Shown here: positions 36,724 through 50,501 of the stretch, one piece after another | Position numbering within the stretch: the stretch's first letter is position 1 | Layout of the letters: each line of letters begins with the position of its first letter | DNA from: Sipunculus nudus | Lineage: Eukaryota > Annelida > Sipuncula > Golfingiida > Sipunculidae | Direction: 5' to 3' | Assembly: GCA_026874595.1 (NCBI GenBank) | Contig: CM049318.1 | Location: forward strand, 43,880,456-43,944,455 | DNA length: 64,000 nucleotides | Translations under genes and position numbers: made by a program | The notes under the pieces: model-generated | What the model was told of the DNA's origin: nothing | Databases searched by the model: none | Seen by the model: the letters and a program-made list of their open reading frames with translations, nothing else

Positions 36724-36918
36724 CTAGATGTGTCGGAACGACACGAATGCCCCTGCCTGGGGCAAATTAGAAACATTTGTTAAATTTTGTAAAATTTTTT
36801 AAGTTCAGGTGGTGTCATATGGTCAAAAGTAGGTCAACAAGGGCAAAATGCAAACACGATGTGTAACGGGTCATTATCAAGCAACACACCTAATATCAGG
36901 CCAGTATCTGCAGGCATT
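36724..36918 (-). mobile_element. D element 3' end (repeated at about 39891)
   Basis: CTAGATGTGTCGGAACGACA holds hairpin GTGTCG-GAA-CGACAC, followed by GAATGCCCC. The D body (GTGGTGTCATATGGTCAAAA) follows until a C element interrupts it. Read on the minus strand the end is hairpin-AT-CTAG-T. Confidence 0.75.
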
Positions 36919-37955
36919 GTGAAAACTAAAATATCAGCAAAAGCTGACAAAAGCCCTTAGCCAAAAGAACAGTGTTTAGAGGTGGTAACAGTAACAAGTA
37001 CTAAATATCTGTTCTCACATGGATGTATATCTGTACATGTCTCAGTTATTAATTTAAAATGGAGAGGTATGTAACATGATTCATAACAATCCACCAAATG
37101 CTTCCTGAAAAATAAGCTTCTAAGTTTTATTCTATTATAAGCTCTGTGACCTTGAAAAGTAGGTCAAGGTCACCCATCTTCGAACATGAACGAGATTTTT
37201 GTCGATATACATCTTCACCAAAGAAATAAAATTCCTATCGTGAATCCTTTTAGAGATATCCCGCTCACAAGGCCAAAGTTAAAAAATCCAAGAAAAATTC
37301 AATAAAAAATCAGAAATTGCAGGTGGCACCCAAAACTTGTGCAGCAGTTACAGACCATCAGTCCCTATGATCATAGTAAGTATTGTGAAAATCCATCCAA
37401 TGGTTCCGGAGAAATAAGCTTCTAAATGTTTTTCCTATAATCAGCTCTAAAACGTAGAAAAATAGGTCAAGGTCACCCATCTTCGAACTTGACTGAGATT
37501 TTGTCAATATACATCTTCACCGAAAAAATAAAATTCTTACGGTGAATCCTTTTCGAGATATCCCGCTCACAAGCCCAAAGTTGAAAAATCTGATAAAAAA
37601 TTCATTAAAAATCAGAAATTGTAGGTGGCGCCACCAAACTTGTATAGCAGGTACAGACTATCAGTCCCAATAATCATAGTAAGTTTTGTGAAAATCCACC
37701 AAATGGTTCCTGAGTAATAAGCATCTAAGTGTTTTTCTATAATCAGCTCTAAAATGTAGAAAAATAGGTCAAGGTCACCCATCTTCAAACTTGACCGAGA
37801 TTTTGTCGATATACATCATTACCGAGGAAATAAAATTCTGACGGTGAATCCTTTTCAAGATATCCCGCTCACAAGGTAAAAGTTAACGGACGCCGGACGG
37901 ACGGACAGCTTGGGTGACGACAATAGCCCATCAGCCTAAGGGCTGAGGGCTAAAA
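36919..37955 (-). mobile_element. C element nested in D (repeated at 40086-41122)
   Basis: The left end is TCAGCAAAAGCTGA plus AAAGCCCTTAGCC; the right end is CCTAAGGGCTGAGGGCTAA at 37953. There are three core units, one with an exact GGTGGCGCCACC (37624; second copy 40791). The D sequence resumes after it with GTCCATACATGTGCATTT. Confidence 0.8.
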
Positions 37956-39069
37956 AGTCCATACATGTGCATTTTTCATAAAAATTTCTGTCTTTCATGA
38001 AATTTTCTATGTTCAGGATCTGTCATATGGTCAAAAATAGGTCAACTGGGACGAAACACGAACTTGATCTGTAAGTGGTCATTATGCGTCCACAGACCAA
38101 ACATTAGGCCAGTATCTGTAAGCACTGCATTGCGAAACTAGGATATTAACAAAAGCTGATAATCAGTTATAAATTCGAATTGGAGAGGTATGTACCATGT
38201 TTCATAACAATCCACCATATGGTTCCTGAGATATAAGCTTTTGAGTGTTTTTGTATAATCAGCTCTAAAATGTAGAAAAATGGGTCAAAGTCACCCATCT
38301 TCGAACTTGACCGAGATTTTATTGATATACATATTCACTGATGAAATAAAATTGCAACGGTGAATCCTTTTAGAGATATATATATCCAGCTCACAAGGTA
38401 AAAGTTAACAGATGCAGGATGGACAGACTCCAGACGGACAGACAGACGGACGGACAGATGGACAGCTTGGGTGATGACAATAGCCCATCAGCCTATGAGC
38501 TGAGGGCTAAAACGGCTGTACATGAACATTTGTCATGAAAATTTATATTTTTCTTTAAAGAATTTTCTATGTTTAGGAGCCGTAAAAAAAAAATCAAAAG
38601 TAGGTCAACCGGGAGGAAACACAAACTCGATCTGTAACTGGTCATTATCTGCCCACACACTAAAAATCAAGCCAATATCTGCAGGCATTGCGAAAAAAAG
38701 TCTGTACATGTGCACTTGTCATTAAAATTTCTATTTTTCATGAAATTTTTAAAGTTTAGGAGCTGTAAAATGGTCAAAAGTAGGTCAACTGGGACGAAAC
38801 ACAAACTCGATCTGTAACTGGTCATTATCTGCCAACGCACCAAAAATCAGGCCAATATATGCAGGCATTGCGAAAAAAAGTCCGTACATGTGTATTTGTC
38901 ATGAAAATTTCTATTTTCATGAAATTTTCTAAGTTTAGGAGCCATAAAACGGTCAAAATAGGTCAACCTGGACGAAACGCGAACTCGATCTGTAACTAGT
39001 CATTATCTGCCCACACACAAAAAAACAGGCCAATATCTGCAGGCATTGCGAAAAAAAAGTCTGTACAAC

Positions 39070-42000
39070 TAATTCTGAGTTATAAGCTGCATCATTATTC
39101 ATCCTTCATTTGGCTCACACCATGTCAAATCATGCACACATTTATTTTATCATTTTTTATATAATATATTTTTAATATATTATAAAATATTTAAACTGCA
39201 TGTATTTAAAATGAAATTAATTTTTTAGACAACACTACCAGAGGTCATGTGCTTGCTGGAATTGAGACAAACATAATATCAATGTCAAGGTCAGAGAGGG
39301 CAGTGTGACAAAAAAATGAGGTACAGCTTATTTGACTGTGGCTGTTTTCGACAAAGATGTGAAGGAAAAACTCTGACACAGATTGGAAGACAGATAACTA
39401 GAACATGTCGTTAAGAAGACACAGAGGAAAACAAGGCCTACAGGCCTTATGTGAACCTGTGCAATAGTTTATACACCAGGTATAATGCTTCAATGCTGGG
39501 ACATTACTTTTCAAGTAGGCCTACATGTCTTGTATACGACATAGGTATCAGAGATGTATACATATGCCCAATTTCAGGCTGATATCCCCTCCTGAGAAAT
39601 GAGCAGGGACTTTGTCTGGGGATACAAATATATATATACTAATCTTTTTTATTTGTTTACAAAAATCTTACACAAAGAAAAATAAGCATATCATCAATAC
39701 GTATTGGGTATCGTTGTAAGTGTATTGCAATACATATTGTACATGAACAGGCTAAGTGAAACCCACCCTTAGTCGTAGAAAACCTGAATAAGAGCTACAG
39801 GTTTTGCCCAATACTTCCAAATTTCGAATTAAAAAGATTTAATCCTTATGTGTACCAGCTGTGAAAGTTAAATTAACAGTACACACAAGACTAGATGTGT
39901 CGGAACGACACGAATGCCCCTGCCTGGGGCAAATTAGAAACATTTGTTAAATTTTGTAAAATTTTTTAAGTTCAGGTGGTGTCATATGGTCAAAAGTAGG
40001 TCAACAAGGGCAAAATGCAAACACGATGTGTAACGGGTCATTATCAAGCAACACACCTAATATCAGGCCAGTATCTGCAGGCATTGTGAAAACTAAAATA
40101 TCAGCAAAAGCTGACAAAAGCCCTTAGCCAAAAGAACAGTGTTTAGAGGTGGTAACAGTAACAAGTACTAAATATCTGTTCTCACATGGATGTATATCTG
40201 TACATGTCTCAGTTATTAATTTAAAATGGAGAGGTATGTAACATGATTCATAACAATCCACCAAATGCTTCCTGAAAAATAAGCTTCTAAGTTTTATTCT
40301 ATTATAAGCTCTGTGACCTTGAAAAGTAGGTCAAGGTCACCCATCTTCGAACATGAACGAGATTTTTGTCGATATACATCTTCACCAAAGAAATAAAATT
40401 CCTATCGTGAATCCTTTTAGAGATATCCCGCTCACAAGGCCAAAGTTAAAAAATCCAAGAAAAATTCAATAAAAAATCAGAAATTGCAGGTGGCACCCAA
40501 AACTTGTGCAGCAGTTACAGACCATCAGTCCCTATGATCATAGTAAGTATTGTGAAAATCCATCCAATGGTTCCGGAGAAATAAGCTTCTAAATGTTTTT
40601 CCTATAATCAGCTCTAAAACGTAGAAAAATAGGTCAAGGTCACCCATCTTCGAACTTGACTGAGATTTTGTCAATATACATCTTCACCGAAAAAATAAAA
40701 TTCTTACGGTGAATCCTTTTCGAGATATCCCGCTCACAAGCCCAAAGTTGAAAAATCTGATAAAAAATTCATTAAAAATCAGAAATTGTAGGTGGCGCCA
40801 CCAAACTTGTATAGCAGGTACAGACTATCAGTCCCAATAATCATAGTAAGTTTTGTGAAAATCCACCAAATGGTTCCTGAGTAATAAGCATCTAAGTGTT
40901 TTTCTATAATCAGCTCTAAAATGTAGAAAAATAGTCAAGGTCACCCATCTTCAAACTTGACCGAGATTTTGTCGATATACATCATTACCGAGGAAATAAA
41001 TTCTGACGGTGAATCCTTTTCAAGATATCCCGCTCACAAGGTAAAAGTTAACGGACGCCGGACGGACGGACAGCTTGGGTGACGACAATAGCCCATCAGC
41101 CTAAGGGCTGAGGGCTAAAAAGTCCATACATGTGCATTTTTCATAAAAATTTCTGTCTTTCATGAAATTTTCTATGTTCAGGATCTGTCATATGGTCAAA
41201 AATAGGTCAACTGGGACGAAACACGAACTTGATCTGTAAGTGGTCATTATGCGTCCACAGACCAAACATTAGGCCAGTATCTGTAAGCACTGCATTGCGA
41301 AACTAGGATATTAACAAAAGCTGATAATCAGTTATAAATTCGAATTGGAGAGGTATGTACCATGTTTCATAACAATCCACCATATGGTTCCTGAGATATA
41401 AGCTTTTGAGTGTTTTTGTATAATCAGCTCTAAAATGTAGAAAAATGGGTCAAAGTCACCCATCTTCGAACTTGACCGAGATTTTATTGATATACATATT
41501 CACTGATGAAATAAAATTGCAACGGTGAATCCTTTTAGAGATATATATATCCAGCTCACAAGGTAAAAGTTAACAGATGCAGGATGGACAGACTCCAGAC
41601 GGACAGACAGACGGACGGACAGATGGACAGCTTGGGTGATGACAATAGCCCATCAGCCTATGAGCTGAGGGCTAAAACGGCTGTACATGAACATTTGTCA
41701 TGAAAATTTATATTTTTCTTTAAAGAATTTTCTATGTTTAGGAGCCGTAAAAAAAAAATCAAAAGTAGGTCAACCGGGAGGAAACACAAACTCGATCTGT
41801 AACTGGTCATTATCTGCCCACACACTAAAAATCAAGCCAATATCTGCAGGCATTGCGAAAAAAAGTCTGTACATGTGCACTTGTCATTAAAATTTCTATT
41901 TTTCATGAAATTTTTAAAGTTTAGGAGCTGTAAAATGGTCAAAAGTAGGTCAACTGGGACGAAACACAAACTCGATCTGTAACTGGTCATTATCTGCCAA

Positions 42001-42236
42001 CGCACCAAAAATCAGGCCAATATATGCAGGCATTGCGAAAAAAAGTCCGTACATGTGTATTTGTCATGAAAATTTCTATTTTTCATGAAATTTTCTAAGT
42101 TTAGGAGCCATAAAACGGTCAAAATAGGTCAACCTGGACGAAACGCGAACTCGATCTGTAACTAGTCATTATCTGCCCACACACAAAAAAACAGGCCAAT
42201 ATCTGCAGGCATTGCGAAAAAAAAGTCTGTACAACT
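39070..42236. repeat. 3.17-kb tandem duplication, second copy
   Basis: Nearly identical to the first copy. The differences I found are single-base length changes in short runs (GG to G near 40935, AAAA to AAA near 41000, TTTT to TTTTT near 42078). The copy continues past its end into the true D right end. Confidence 0.9.
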
Positions 42237-42320
42237 GTTTGATTTCGGAATGACGGAATGACAGGACGGACATGGGTAAAACTATATGCCCCAACCACTT
42301 TGTGGCGGGGGCATTAAAAA
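42237..42320 (-). mobile_element. D element right end
   Basis: CGGAATGACGGAATGACAGG, then ATATGCCCCAACCACTTTG and GGCGGGGGCATTAA. GGGGCATT is the inverse of the AATGCCCC next to the left-end hairpin. Confidence 0.75.
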
Positions 42321-42388
42321 ATTGTGCCACTGTAAAAGTTTGGCAAAGTTTAAGGTACTAATTTTACATTTATGCCAAATAACTTTAA

Positions 42389-44008
42389 AACAAGGCCTGC
42401 AGGCCTAATGCGAACCTGTGGAAAGTTTAGGAGTATAAATGAAGGTTTATTTTTAAAATTTAATATTGATCCTCTTTAGTCCAGCATATCTACCTTAGTC
42501 ATTATGATTTCAGCAAAATGGACATTTCGGACCTGCAAGTTTCAGAGTAGGACATTTTAAAACCAGAATCTGCGTAGTCGACAAGCGACTATGTGTATCT
42601 GCCGAAATCAAGAGTGGGACGGGTGAAGTGAGGCATGGATTAAGTGGCAAGGAGAAAAGAGTGAGGTGTGTTGCATATTAGCAAGGATGTCTGCAGCTTA
42701 AAGGTGAATATAGGTGGTGCCACCTGTGAGAAAATTGTCCAGGATGTATAAACCTGTAAAATTTCACTTGGATAAGTCAAACCACTGCTGAGATATGAGT
42801 GATTTTATCCCAAGGCAGATGAACAGATGAACGCTGTGCACAAGTGGTTCCAGATGGCGCCACCAGTTTTGCCTGTGATGAAGAGCCAAGTGAGATCTAT
42901 ACACATGCAAAATTTTGGCCCAATCAGTAAAACGGTTCCCGAGATATGAGCTTGGATGTCTGCAGATTAAATGTTAATGTAGGTGGCGCCACTTGTCATA
43001 AAATCAAGAAATCTGTCCAGGAGGTATAAACCTGCAAAATTTCAGGTGGATATGTCAAACCACTGCTGAGATATGAGTGATATTATCCAAAGGCAGATGA
43101 ACAGATGGACGCTGTGCATAAATGGTTGCAGGTGGCGCCACCAGTTTTGCCTATGATGAAGAGCTATGTGAGATCTATACACAAGCAAAATTTTGGCCCA
43201 ATCAGTCAAACGGTTCCCAAGATATGAGTTTGGATGTCTGCCGAGTAAACGTGAATTTATAAGGGGCAAACTGTCATAAAATCGAGAAAACTGTCATGGA
43301 TGTATAAACCTGCAAAATTTCAGGTGGATAAGTCAAACCACTGCTGAGATACGAGTTATATTATCCTAAGGAAGATGAACAGATGGACATTGTGCAAAAA
43401 TGGTTGCAGGTGGCACCATCATTTTAAATGTATATATAAAGCTATCAAAGGGCTACATTTGTCAAAAATTTTTAGCCTGGTCGGTCAAACGGTTCCCGAG
43501 TTATGTGGGTTTATGTGTGGAAACAGATGCACAAATAGACGCTTGGCAGTGAGGAAAGGTCAGAGGTCAACCAAGAATGAGGGCGCAGCAGTTCACATTT
43601 GACCTCATGATAAACCCGATTTGCTTAAAATGCAAACAAAGTATTTTCAAACAGTTGAAAGATATAGTTCCAATAATCTGGGAATTCTGCATCTAGACAT
43701 TGTGTCTAGACGTCTAGACGCTGTATCTAGATGTCCAGACACATTGTCTAGACACCAGACTAGCCAGGTCAGTTGCCATGGTGATGTCTGGACCCCATCT
43801 GGTTGTACTGAGTGACCTCTTGATTTGGCTGCTGAAACTAGGCATGTTGTCAAATCTGTTTTCAAACACAGAAAGCCTTTTTCAATTGGCTACACTACTT
43901 TTTTAAAGCTGCATTTACCAATCTATTCTTATAAAACTGGCAGAACCCTACCATAGAATAAAGTTTTCTTGTAAAGTTTAAACCAATCAGCTTAACAGTT
44001 TCTTAAAA
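42389..44008 (-). mobile_element. A2 element, first part
   Basis: The left end is CAAGGCCTGCAGGCCTAATG, then CGAACCTGTGG. Tandem ~280-bp cores follow (exact palindrome at 43131), then a TCTAGAC-rich patch at 43697-43752. It is interrupted at TTTCTTAAAA by A1. The end resumes at 47729. Confidence 0.75.
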
Positions 44009-47000
44009 AAACAAGGCCTACAGGCCTAATGCAAACCTGTGCATTGGGAAATACACCAGGTATAATGCTTCAATGCTGGACCAATACTTTTCATGTATAT
44101 GAACAATGCAAGTACTAATCAATTTGAATAAGAAACAATTACACAAACTCTGCTGAAATTCTGGCATGGGTGCACAGAACACTAAAAAATTGTAGCTGGC
44201 ACCACCAATCTTGTATACAATGAAGCTATCAGAGATATATACATATGCCCAATTTCAGACTGATATATCAAACCCCTCCTGAGAAAAACGCAGGGACACA
44301 CACTGTGCAAAAGTCATGGTAGGTGGCAACACCTGTCTTGTGAGGGAGAGAGCCATCAAAGACACATAGAAAGGTCAAAATATTAGGCCAATACATCAAA
44401 CTTACCTCGAGTCTGATGCATGGGGCTGACCAGGCTTAGGTGAGAAAGGCTGTTGCCCCGAGTGAACTGTGACAAATTGCTTGCTCAGGCTACTGCACTG
44501 AGTGAACTCATGACCTGCACCTGGCTAGACTGGGTGAACTTTTGACCTGTACCTGGCTGCACTGAGTGAACTCTTGACCTGCTGCATAATCTGACACAGT
44601 TGGCAGTCTGCAAAAGCTATAAATAGAATGCAGCTCCTGCACTGAGTAAACTCCTGACCCATACCTGGCTGCACTGACTGAACTCTTGACCTGTTGCCTA
44701 ATCTGATACAGTTGGCAGTCTGCCAAAGCTATAAAAAGATCCAGACTGACCTCTAGCCTGTTGCCAAATCTGAAATAGTAGCCACACCATTGCATAAGCT
44801 CATGCAGGGGCCCTGCCCTGAGGGGCTTGACACCCATGAAGTGATCACATGGTGCCCATGAGGTGTTCACATGTCACACATGAGGTGATCACATGCCATG
44901 TGCTTGGCTGCACTGATTGAACTCTTGACCTATATCTGGCTGCACTGAATGAACTCTTGATCTGTAGCCAAATCTGAAACAGTTGGCAGTTTTCAACCTA
45001 TTTAAAGATACAGATTCAATCTTGGCTTGTTGGTATATCTGTTTACACATACTGAAAGACTTTGGCTAATTTTTTTTTTCAAGCCGACATATTCATAAAC
45101 TTTTTATCAAAATATCTAGAATAATAAAAGATGCAGTACTTTCTTTGTTAAAGGTCCAATAGTTCTGCCAAAAATCTTTCCAGTAAACTTGAACAAAGGC
45201 CACCTAAGAATAATTTTTGTGCAATGTTACAGAAGATATAATTGAAATAATTATTTTGTAGAAGAATATCACTGCAGTCCTCAGTTTGAAAAAGACATAA
45301 TAATGGCCATAAGACCAACTTAAGCTTTTCACAACTCAACCAAAAATCAACAAACTCAGTATATTCTGATATGATTGAAAGAACCATGTCCTAGGATAAT
45401 TCTTTTGAAAAATTGAACAATTCATCTTGACAGTTTCATCATTAAGCTGAAAGAGGCTAATATAAGGAGGTTTTTTGCCCATAAAAAACAGGTCAATGTA
45501 GGTGGCACCACAAAATCTGCAATTTCAAATATGAGTCATGTGACCAACATTTGCATAATACCTGGTAATGCTAGCTTCTGTCATTTCTTAGAGTACTATG
45601 TCAGTATGCTTACTTGGCCAAATGACTGTTCAAATTTGTGTAACTTCGCTAAAATTCATCAAATGCAAACCATTTGAACAAACTTGAGAGAGCTTGCCTC
45701 TGGGATCATTTATGTAAAATATTGAACAATTTGGCTGGACTGTCTACAAGAAGCTTTTTCCCTATAAAATCTAAGTAAATGCAGATATAATAAGCTGAAT
45801 CCCACAAAATTTGATATGTGACAGATTATTGCATAAAATCTGGGAATGGTAGTTCCTGCTATTCCTGAGAAATTATGGATTAATGTACAGATGACCAATG
45901 ACCCCCGTACAAAAAAAGGTCATTTCAGGTGGCGCCACCAATACCTCAATTTCATATATGACTCATGTGACCAACACTGGTAAAAATTTGGTGATGATAG
46001 CTCTGGCTGTTTCTGAGACTGTCATTTTAGTATGCTTTTTTGGACAGATGACTAAGTTCAATTCCTGTAACTCGGCCAAAATTCACCAAACTTGAACAAT
46101 TGGAACAAAATTGAGGGAGATGGTATAAAAGATTATTTCTGTAAAATATTGATCGATTTGGCTTGAGTGTTTCGGAGGAGAAGATTTTTAAAGGTTTTTT
46201 TAGCTTTTTCTCTATAAAATTTAAGAAAATTTTCAGATGGCTAATTTTTTGCATTCAATTTCATGATGCTAGCTCCAATCATTTTCAAAATAGTATAGGT
46301 TAATGTACAGAAGACAAACGCCGTCACACCATCGCATTAGCTCACAGGTTAACTAAAAATTAATACAGATGCATATTGAATGCAAAATTGTAACACAGAT
46401 ACATCTCACTGATGACAAAATCTTGAATTAATTTGACTATGGATACCAATTATTTATAATCCATGTACAGCCATCTTTATATACCCACAGAGAGCTGTAT
46501 ACCTGTGATTGTAAACATTGCCTGGCATGAGGAATATCTATAAATCATAAATCTACATCTTTTAAAAGCTTTTACAAAACATTCTTGTCAATATTAACCA
46601 TAGATAACCTGAAATCTAAATGTCTAGAGGCATGATGTAATAAATGCTGATAAACTGGTGCCAGTTTAGATGTATCTGCTTCACACAGCTAACATATATG
46701 GTAAAATGACTCAATTGAATCTTTATAATTCAGTCAAAAATTCATTCTTTGGAACCATCAAAGACAATTATTATAAGAATTATTCAGGGGATTATTCTCT
46801 TAAAATATTAAACAAATTGGCCTCAGTAGGGTCAGTCAAAAAAATTTTTACAGGTTTATAACTCATATGGGAAAATACAGCAAAATGGCTAAGTAAAGCT
46901 TCCCATAACTCAGCCAAAAGTCACTGAACCAAAACCATTTGAACAAACTTGAATTATCAACATCTAAGGATAATTAATGTGTGAGATTTAAGAATTTGGC

Positions 47001-47728
47001 CATGTGGTTTTTGAGGAGAAGATCTTTGTAGCCACTGAGCTAAAATGGGCTGTTACAGCATATGACTAAATTCAGCTTCCCATAACTCAGCCAAAAGTCA
47101 CTGAACTGAGACCATTTGTACAAACTTCAGAAAGCACTACCCTAGGATCATTTCTGTGCGATGTTAAACTATTTGGCCATATGGTTTCAGAGAAGAAGTT
47201 TTTTGTAGCCGTCAGTATGATACCGGCACTGATGACCCCCGTACAAAAAAGGCCGATGCAGGTGGCTCCACCAATACCTCAATTTCAGATATGACTCATG
47301 TGACCAACATTGGCATAAAATTTGGTGATGATAGCTCCAGGCGTTTCTGAGATTTAAATTTTAATATGCTTTTTTGCACAGTTAACAAAGTTCAACCTCC
47401 TGTAACTCAGCCAAAAATCACCGAACTTAAAACATTCAAACAAACTTGAGAAAGATTATTCCAGGAATCATTTCTGTGAAATATTGGACAATTTGGCTGA
47501 ACAATTTCGGAGAAGAAGATTTTTAAAGGTGTTTTAGCTTTTTCCCTATAAAATCTAAGAAAATGCAGTTAGCCAAAAAATAAGCAAAATCCGATATAGT
47601 TTTTTAGATGACTAATTTTTGCATAAAATTTTGTGATGCTACCTCTTGCCGTTTTCAAGATAGTATGGGTTAACGTACAGATGACAGACGACGCCACACC
47701 ATCGCATAAGCTCACAGGTTCGCTAAAA
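44009..47728 (-). mobile_element. A1-type sequence nested in A2
   Basis: The left end is AACAAGGCCTACAGGCCTAA at 44009. A right end lies at 46356 (CTCACAGGTTAACTAA) and another at 47726 (CTCACAGGTTCGCTAA), so two A1 units or an extended one are present. Includes an exact GGTGGCGCCACC (45928), a TATAAATAG (44625) and a TGATCACATG minisatellite (44827-44898). Confidence 0.7.
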
Positions 47729-48291
47729 AACAGTGTATAAGCTAGAAGAGTCAAAACTTACATTTATGCTTGTAAAAAACAGATCAATGTAGGTGGGCCA
47801 CCAACACCTCAAATTCAGATAGGACTCATGTGACAAACATTGGCATAAAATTTGGTGATGACAGCTCCAGCTGTTTCTGAGATTTTAAGTTTAGTATGCT
47901 TTTTTGCACAGATGATTAAGTTCAACTTCCTGTAACTCGGTAAAAAATCATCGAACTGATACCATTCGAAGAATCTTGAGAGAGATTGTTCCAGGGATCA
48001 TTTCTGTGAAATATTGGACAATTCGGCTGGACAGAATCAGAAGAAGATTTTTAAAGGTTTTTAAGCTTTTTCTCTATAAAATCTAAATTAATGCAGATAC
48101 CCAATAATAAACTCCAGGGCACCAAGTTTCACATGTGACTAATTCTTACATGTAATTTGGAGCTGCTAGCTCCGATGGTTTCTGACTTACAGCCATGGAC
48201 GGTGGAAAGCCAGCCCTGGAAGGCGGATGGCAGACGGCTGACAGCGAATGGACGACGCTGCACCATCGCATAAGCTCACAGGTTTGCTAAA
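47729..48291 (-). mobile_element. A2 element, final part
   Basis: Resumes at CAGTGTATAAGCTAGAAGAG, the continuation found in the A2 copy at about 1911, and ends CTCACAGGTTTGCTAA. Confidence 0.75.
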
Positions 48292-48530
48292 CATATAAAA
48301 TTCTGACCTAAATTCTGGTGTACAATTGAATCTCAATTCAATACAGTGACATGCTGAAAAAAGGGCTTTCTAGCTTCAACTGTTACCATATAATGTTTGT
48401 AAATATCTTTCTTGATATTTTGACAATACACATTATGTTGAAGGCCATATATCCTACAAATTATGCAATATTGAACTAATTTCTAGCATGTACATAGGAA
48501 ACATGTAGATGAAAAGTTATGCCAAATATG
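48292..48530. repeat. B-body fragment
   Basis: Diverged B1/B2 body (CTAAATTCTGGTGTACAATTG, GGCATGTACATAGG-like text). No ends seen. Confidence 0.45.
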
Positions 48531-50501
48531 AAACAAGGCCTACAGGCCTAATGCGAACCTGTGCAACAAGATTACACCAGGTATAATGCTTCAATGCTGG
48601 ACCATTACTTTTCAAGAACATGTGTAACATGTATATGAACAATGCAAGTACTAAACACTAAAAGGACACTGTGCAAAAATGGTATATGTCAGGGGGATAT
48701 GTCAAACCAGTCCTGAGATATAACCCTGAATGTCTGCAGCGTATACATAAATGTAGGTGGCGCCACCTGCCACAAAATCCAGAAAGCTATCAAAGATGTA
48801 TAAACCTGCAAAGTTTTAGGCAGATATGTCAAACCACTGCCAAGATATGAGTGATTTTATCCCACGGCAAACAAACAGACAGATGCTGTGCAAAAATGAT
48901 TGCAGGTGGCGCCACCGCTTTTGCAAATGATAAAGTGCTATGTGAGATCTATAAACATACAAAATTTTTGCCTAATCAGTCAAATGGTTCCTGAGATATT
49001 AACTTGGATGTCTGCAGCATAAATTTGAATGTAGGTGGCGCCACCTGTCATAAAACAAGAAAGCTGTCAAGGATGTATAAACCTGCGAAATTTCAGGTGG
49101 ATAAGTCAAACCCAGCTGAGATATAAGTGATTTTATCCCAAGGCAGATGAACAGATGGACGCGGTGCAAAAATGGTGGCAGGTGGTACCACCAATTTTGT
49201 AACTGATTAAGAGATATGTGAGATCTTAACACATGCAAAATTTCAGGGGGATATGTCAAATCAGTCCTGAGATATAAGCCTCAATGTCTGCAGCATATAC
49301 ATAAATATAGATGGGGCCACCTGCCGAAAAATCCAGAAAGCTACTCAAGATGTATAAACACACAAAATTTTAGGCAGACAAGTCAAACCACTACTGAGAT
49401 ATGAGTGATTTTATCCCACAAACAGACGGACGCTGTGCAAAAATGGTGGTAGGTGGCATCACCAATTCTGTGTACGATTAAGAGCTCTGTGAGATCTATA
49501 CACATGCAGAATTTCAGGGGGATATGTCATACCAGTCCTGAGACATAAGCCCAAATGTCTGCAGCGTATACATAAATATAGGTGAGGCGACCTGCCATAA
49601 AAATCCAGAAAGCTTTTCAAGATGTATAAACATGCAAAATTTTAGGCAGACGGACGCTGTGCAAAATGATTGCAGGTGGAGCCACCAGTTTTGCGTATGA
49701 TAAAGAGCTATGCGAGATCTATAAACATGCAAAATTTCAGTCAAATGGTTCCTGAGATATGAGCTTGGATGTCTGCAGCGTAAATTTGAATGTAGGTGGC
49801 GCCACCTGTCATAAAATCAAGAAAGCTGTCAAGGATGTATAAACCTGCAAAATATCAGGTGGATAAGTCAAACCACTGCCCAGATATGAGTGATTTTTTC
49901 CCAAGGCAGATGAACAGATGGACGCTGTGCAAAAATGGTTGCAGGTGGCACCACCAGTTTTGCGTAGAATAAAGAGCTATGGGAGATCTATACACATGCA
50001 AAATTTTGGCCCAATCAGTCAACGGTTCTCGAGATATGAGCTTGGATGTCTGTAGCTAAAACGTGAATGTAGGTGGCGCCACCTGTCATAAAATCAAGAA
50101 AGCTATCCAGGATGTATACACATGCAAAATTTCAGATGGATAAGTCCAACCAATGCAGAGATATGAGTGTTTTTATCCCAAGGCAGATGAACAGATGGAC
50201 GCTGCGCAAAAATGGTTGCAGGTGGCGGCACCATATTTATTGTATGTTATAAAGCTTTCCAAGGGCTACATTTGTGCAAAATCTTTAGCCTTATCGGTCA
50301 AACGGTTCTCAAGATATGTGGGTTTATGTGTGGAAACAGAAGAACAAATGGACGCTGGGCAGAGAGGAAAGGTCAGTGGTCAAACAAAAATAAGGGAGCA
50401 GCAGTTCACATGGGACCGATCATAATTCCGAATCTTAAAAAATTCTGCCCAATGGTTATGGAGGAGTTCTCCAGAAACTTATGCGGCGATGGCGAATCTT
50501 A
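48531..50501 (-). mobile_element. A2 element rich in tandem cores, right end missing
   Basis: The left end is AACAAGGCCTACAGGCCTAA, then GCGAACCTGTGC. Successive ~280-bp cores alternate GTAGGTGGCGCCACCTGTCA and GCAGGTGGCGCCACC halves, with exact palindromes at 48756, 48905, 49034, 49795 and 50072. It ends at a B4 left end. Confidence 0.75.

Larger units (their letters stand above)
35903..39069. repeat. 3.17-kb tandem duplication, first copy
   Basis: Runs from TAATTCTGAGTTATAAGCTG to GTCTGTACAACT and is followed at once by the second copy. Contents in order: AT-rich DNA, an A1 left end (about 36263), an E right-end tip (GTCTGGGGATAC, near 36438), B-body bits, a D 3' end (36724), a nested C element (about 36919-37955), a second C right part ending near 38512, and four D cores of ~180 bp. 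Confidence 0.9.

Noticed and set aside
38522-41890. Identical 67-codon frames at 38522 and 41687
   Set aside because: They are identical only because of the 3.17-kb tandem duplication; the frame spans D-core repeats.
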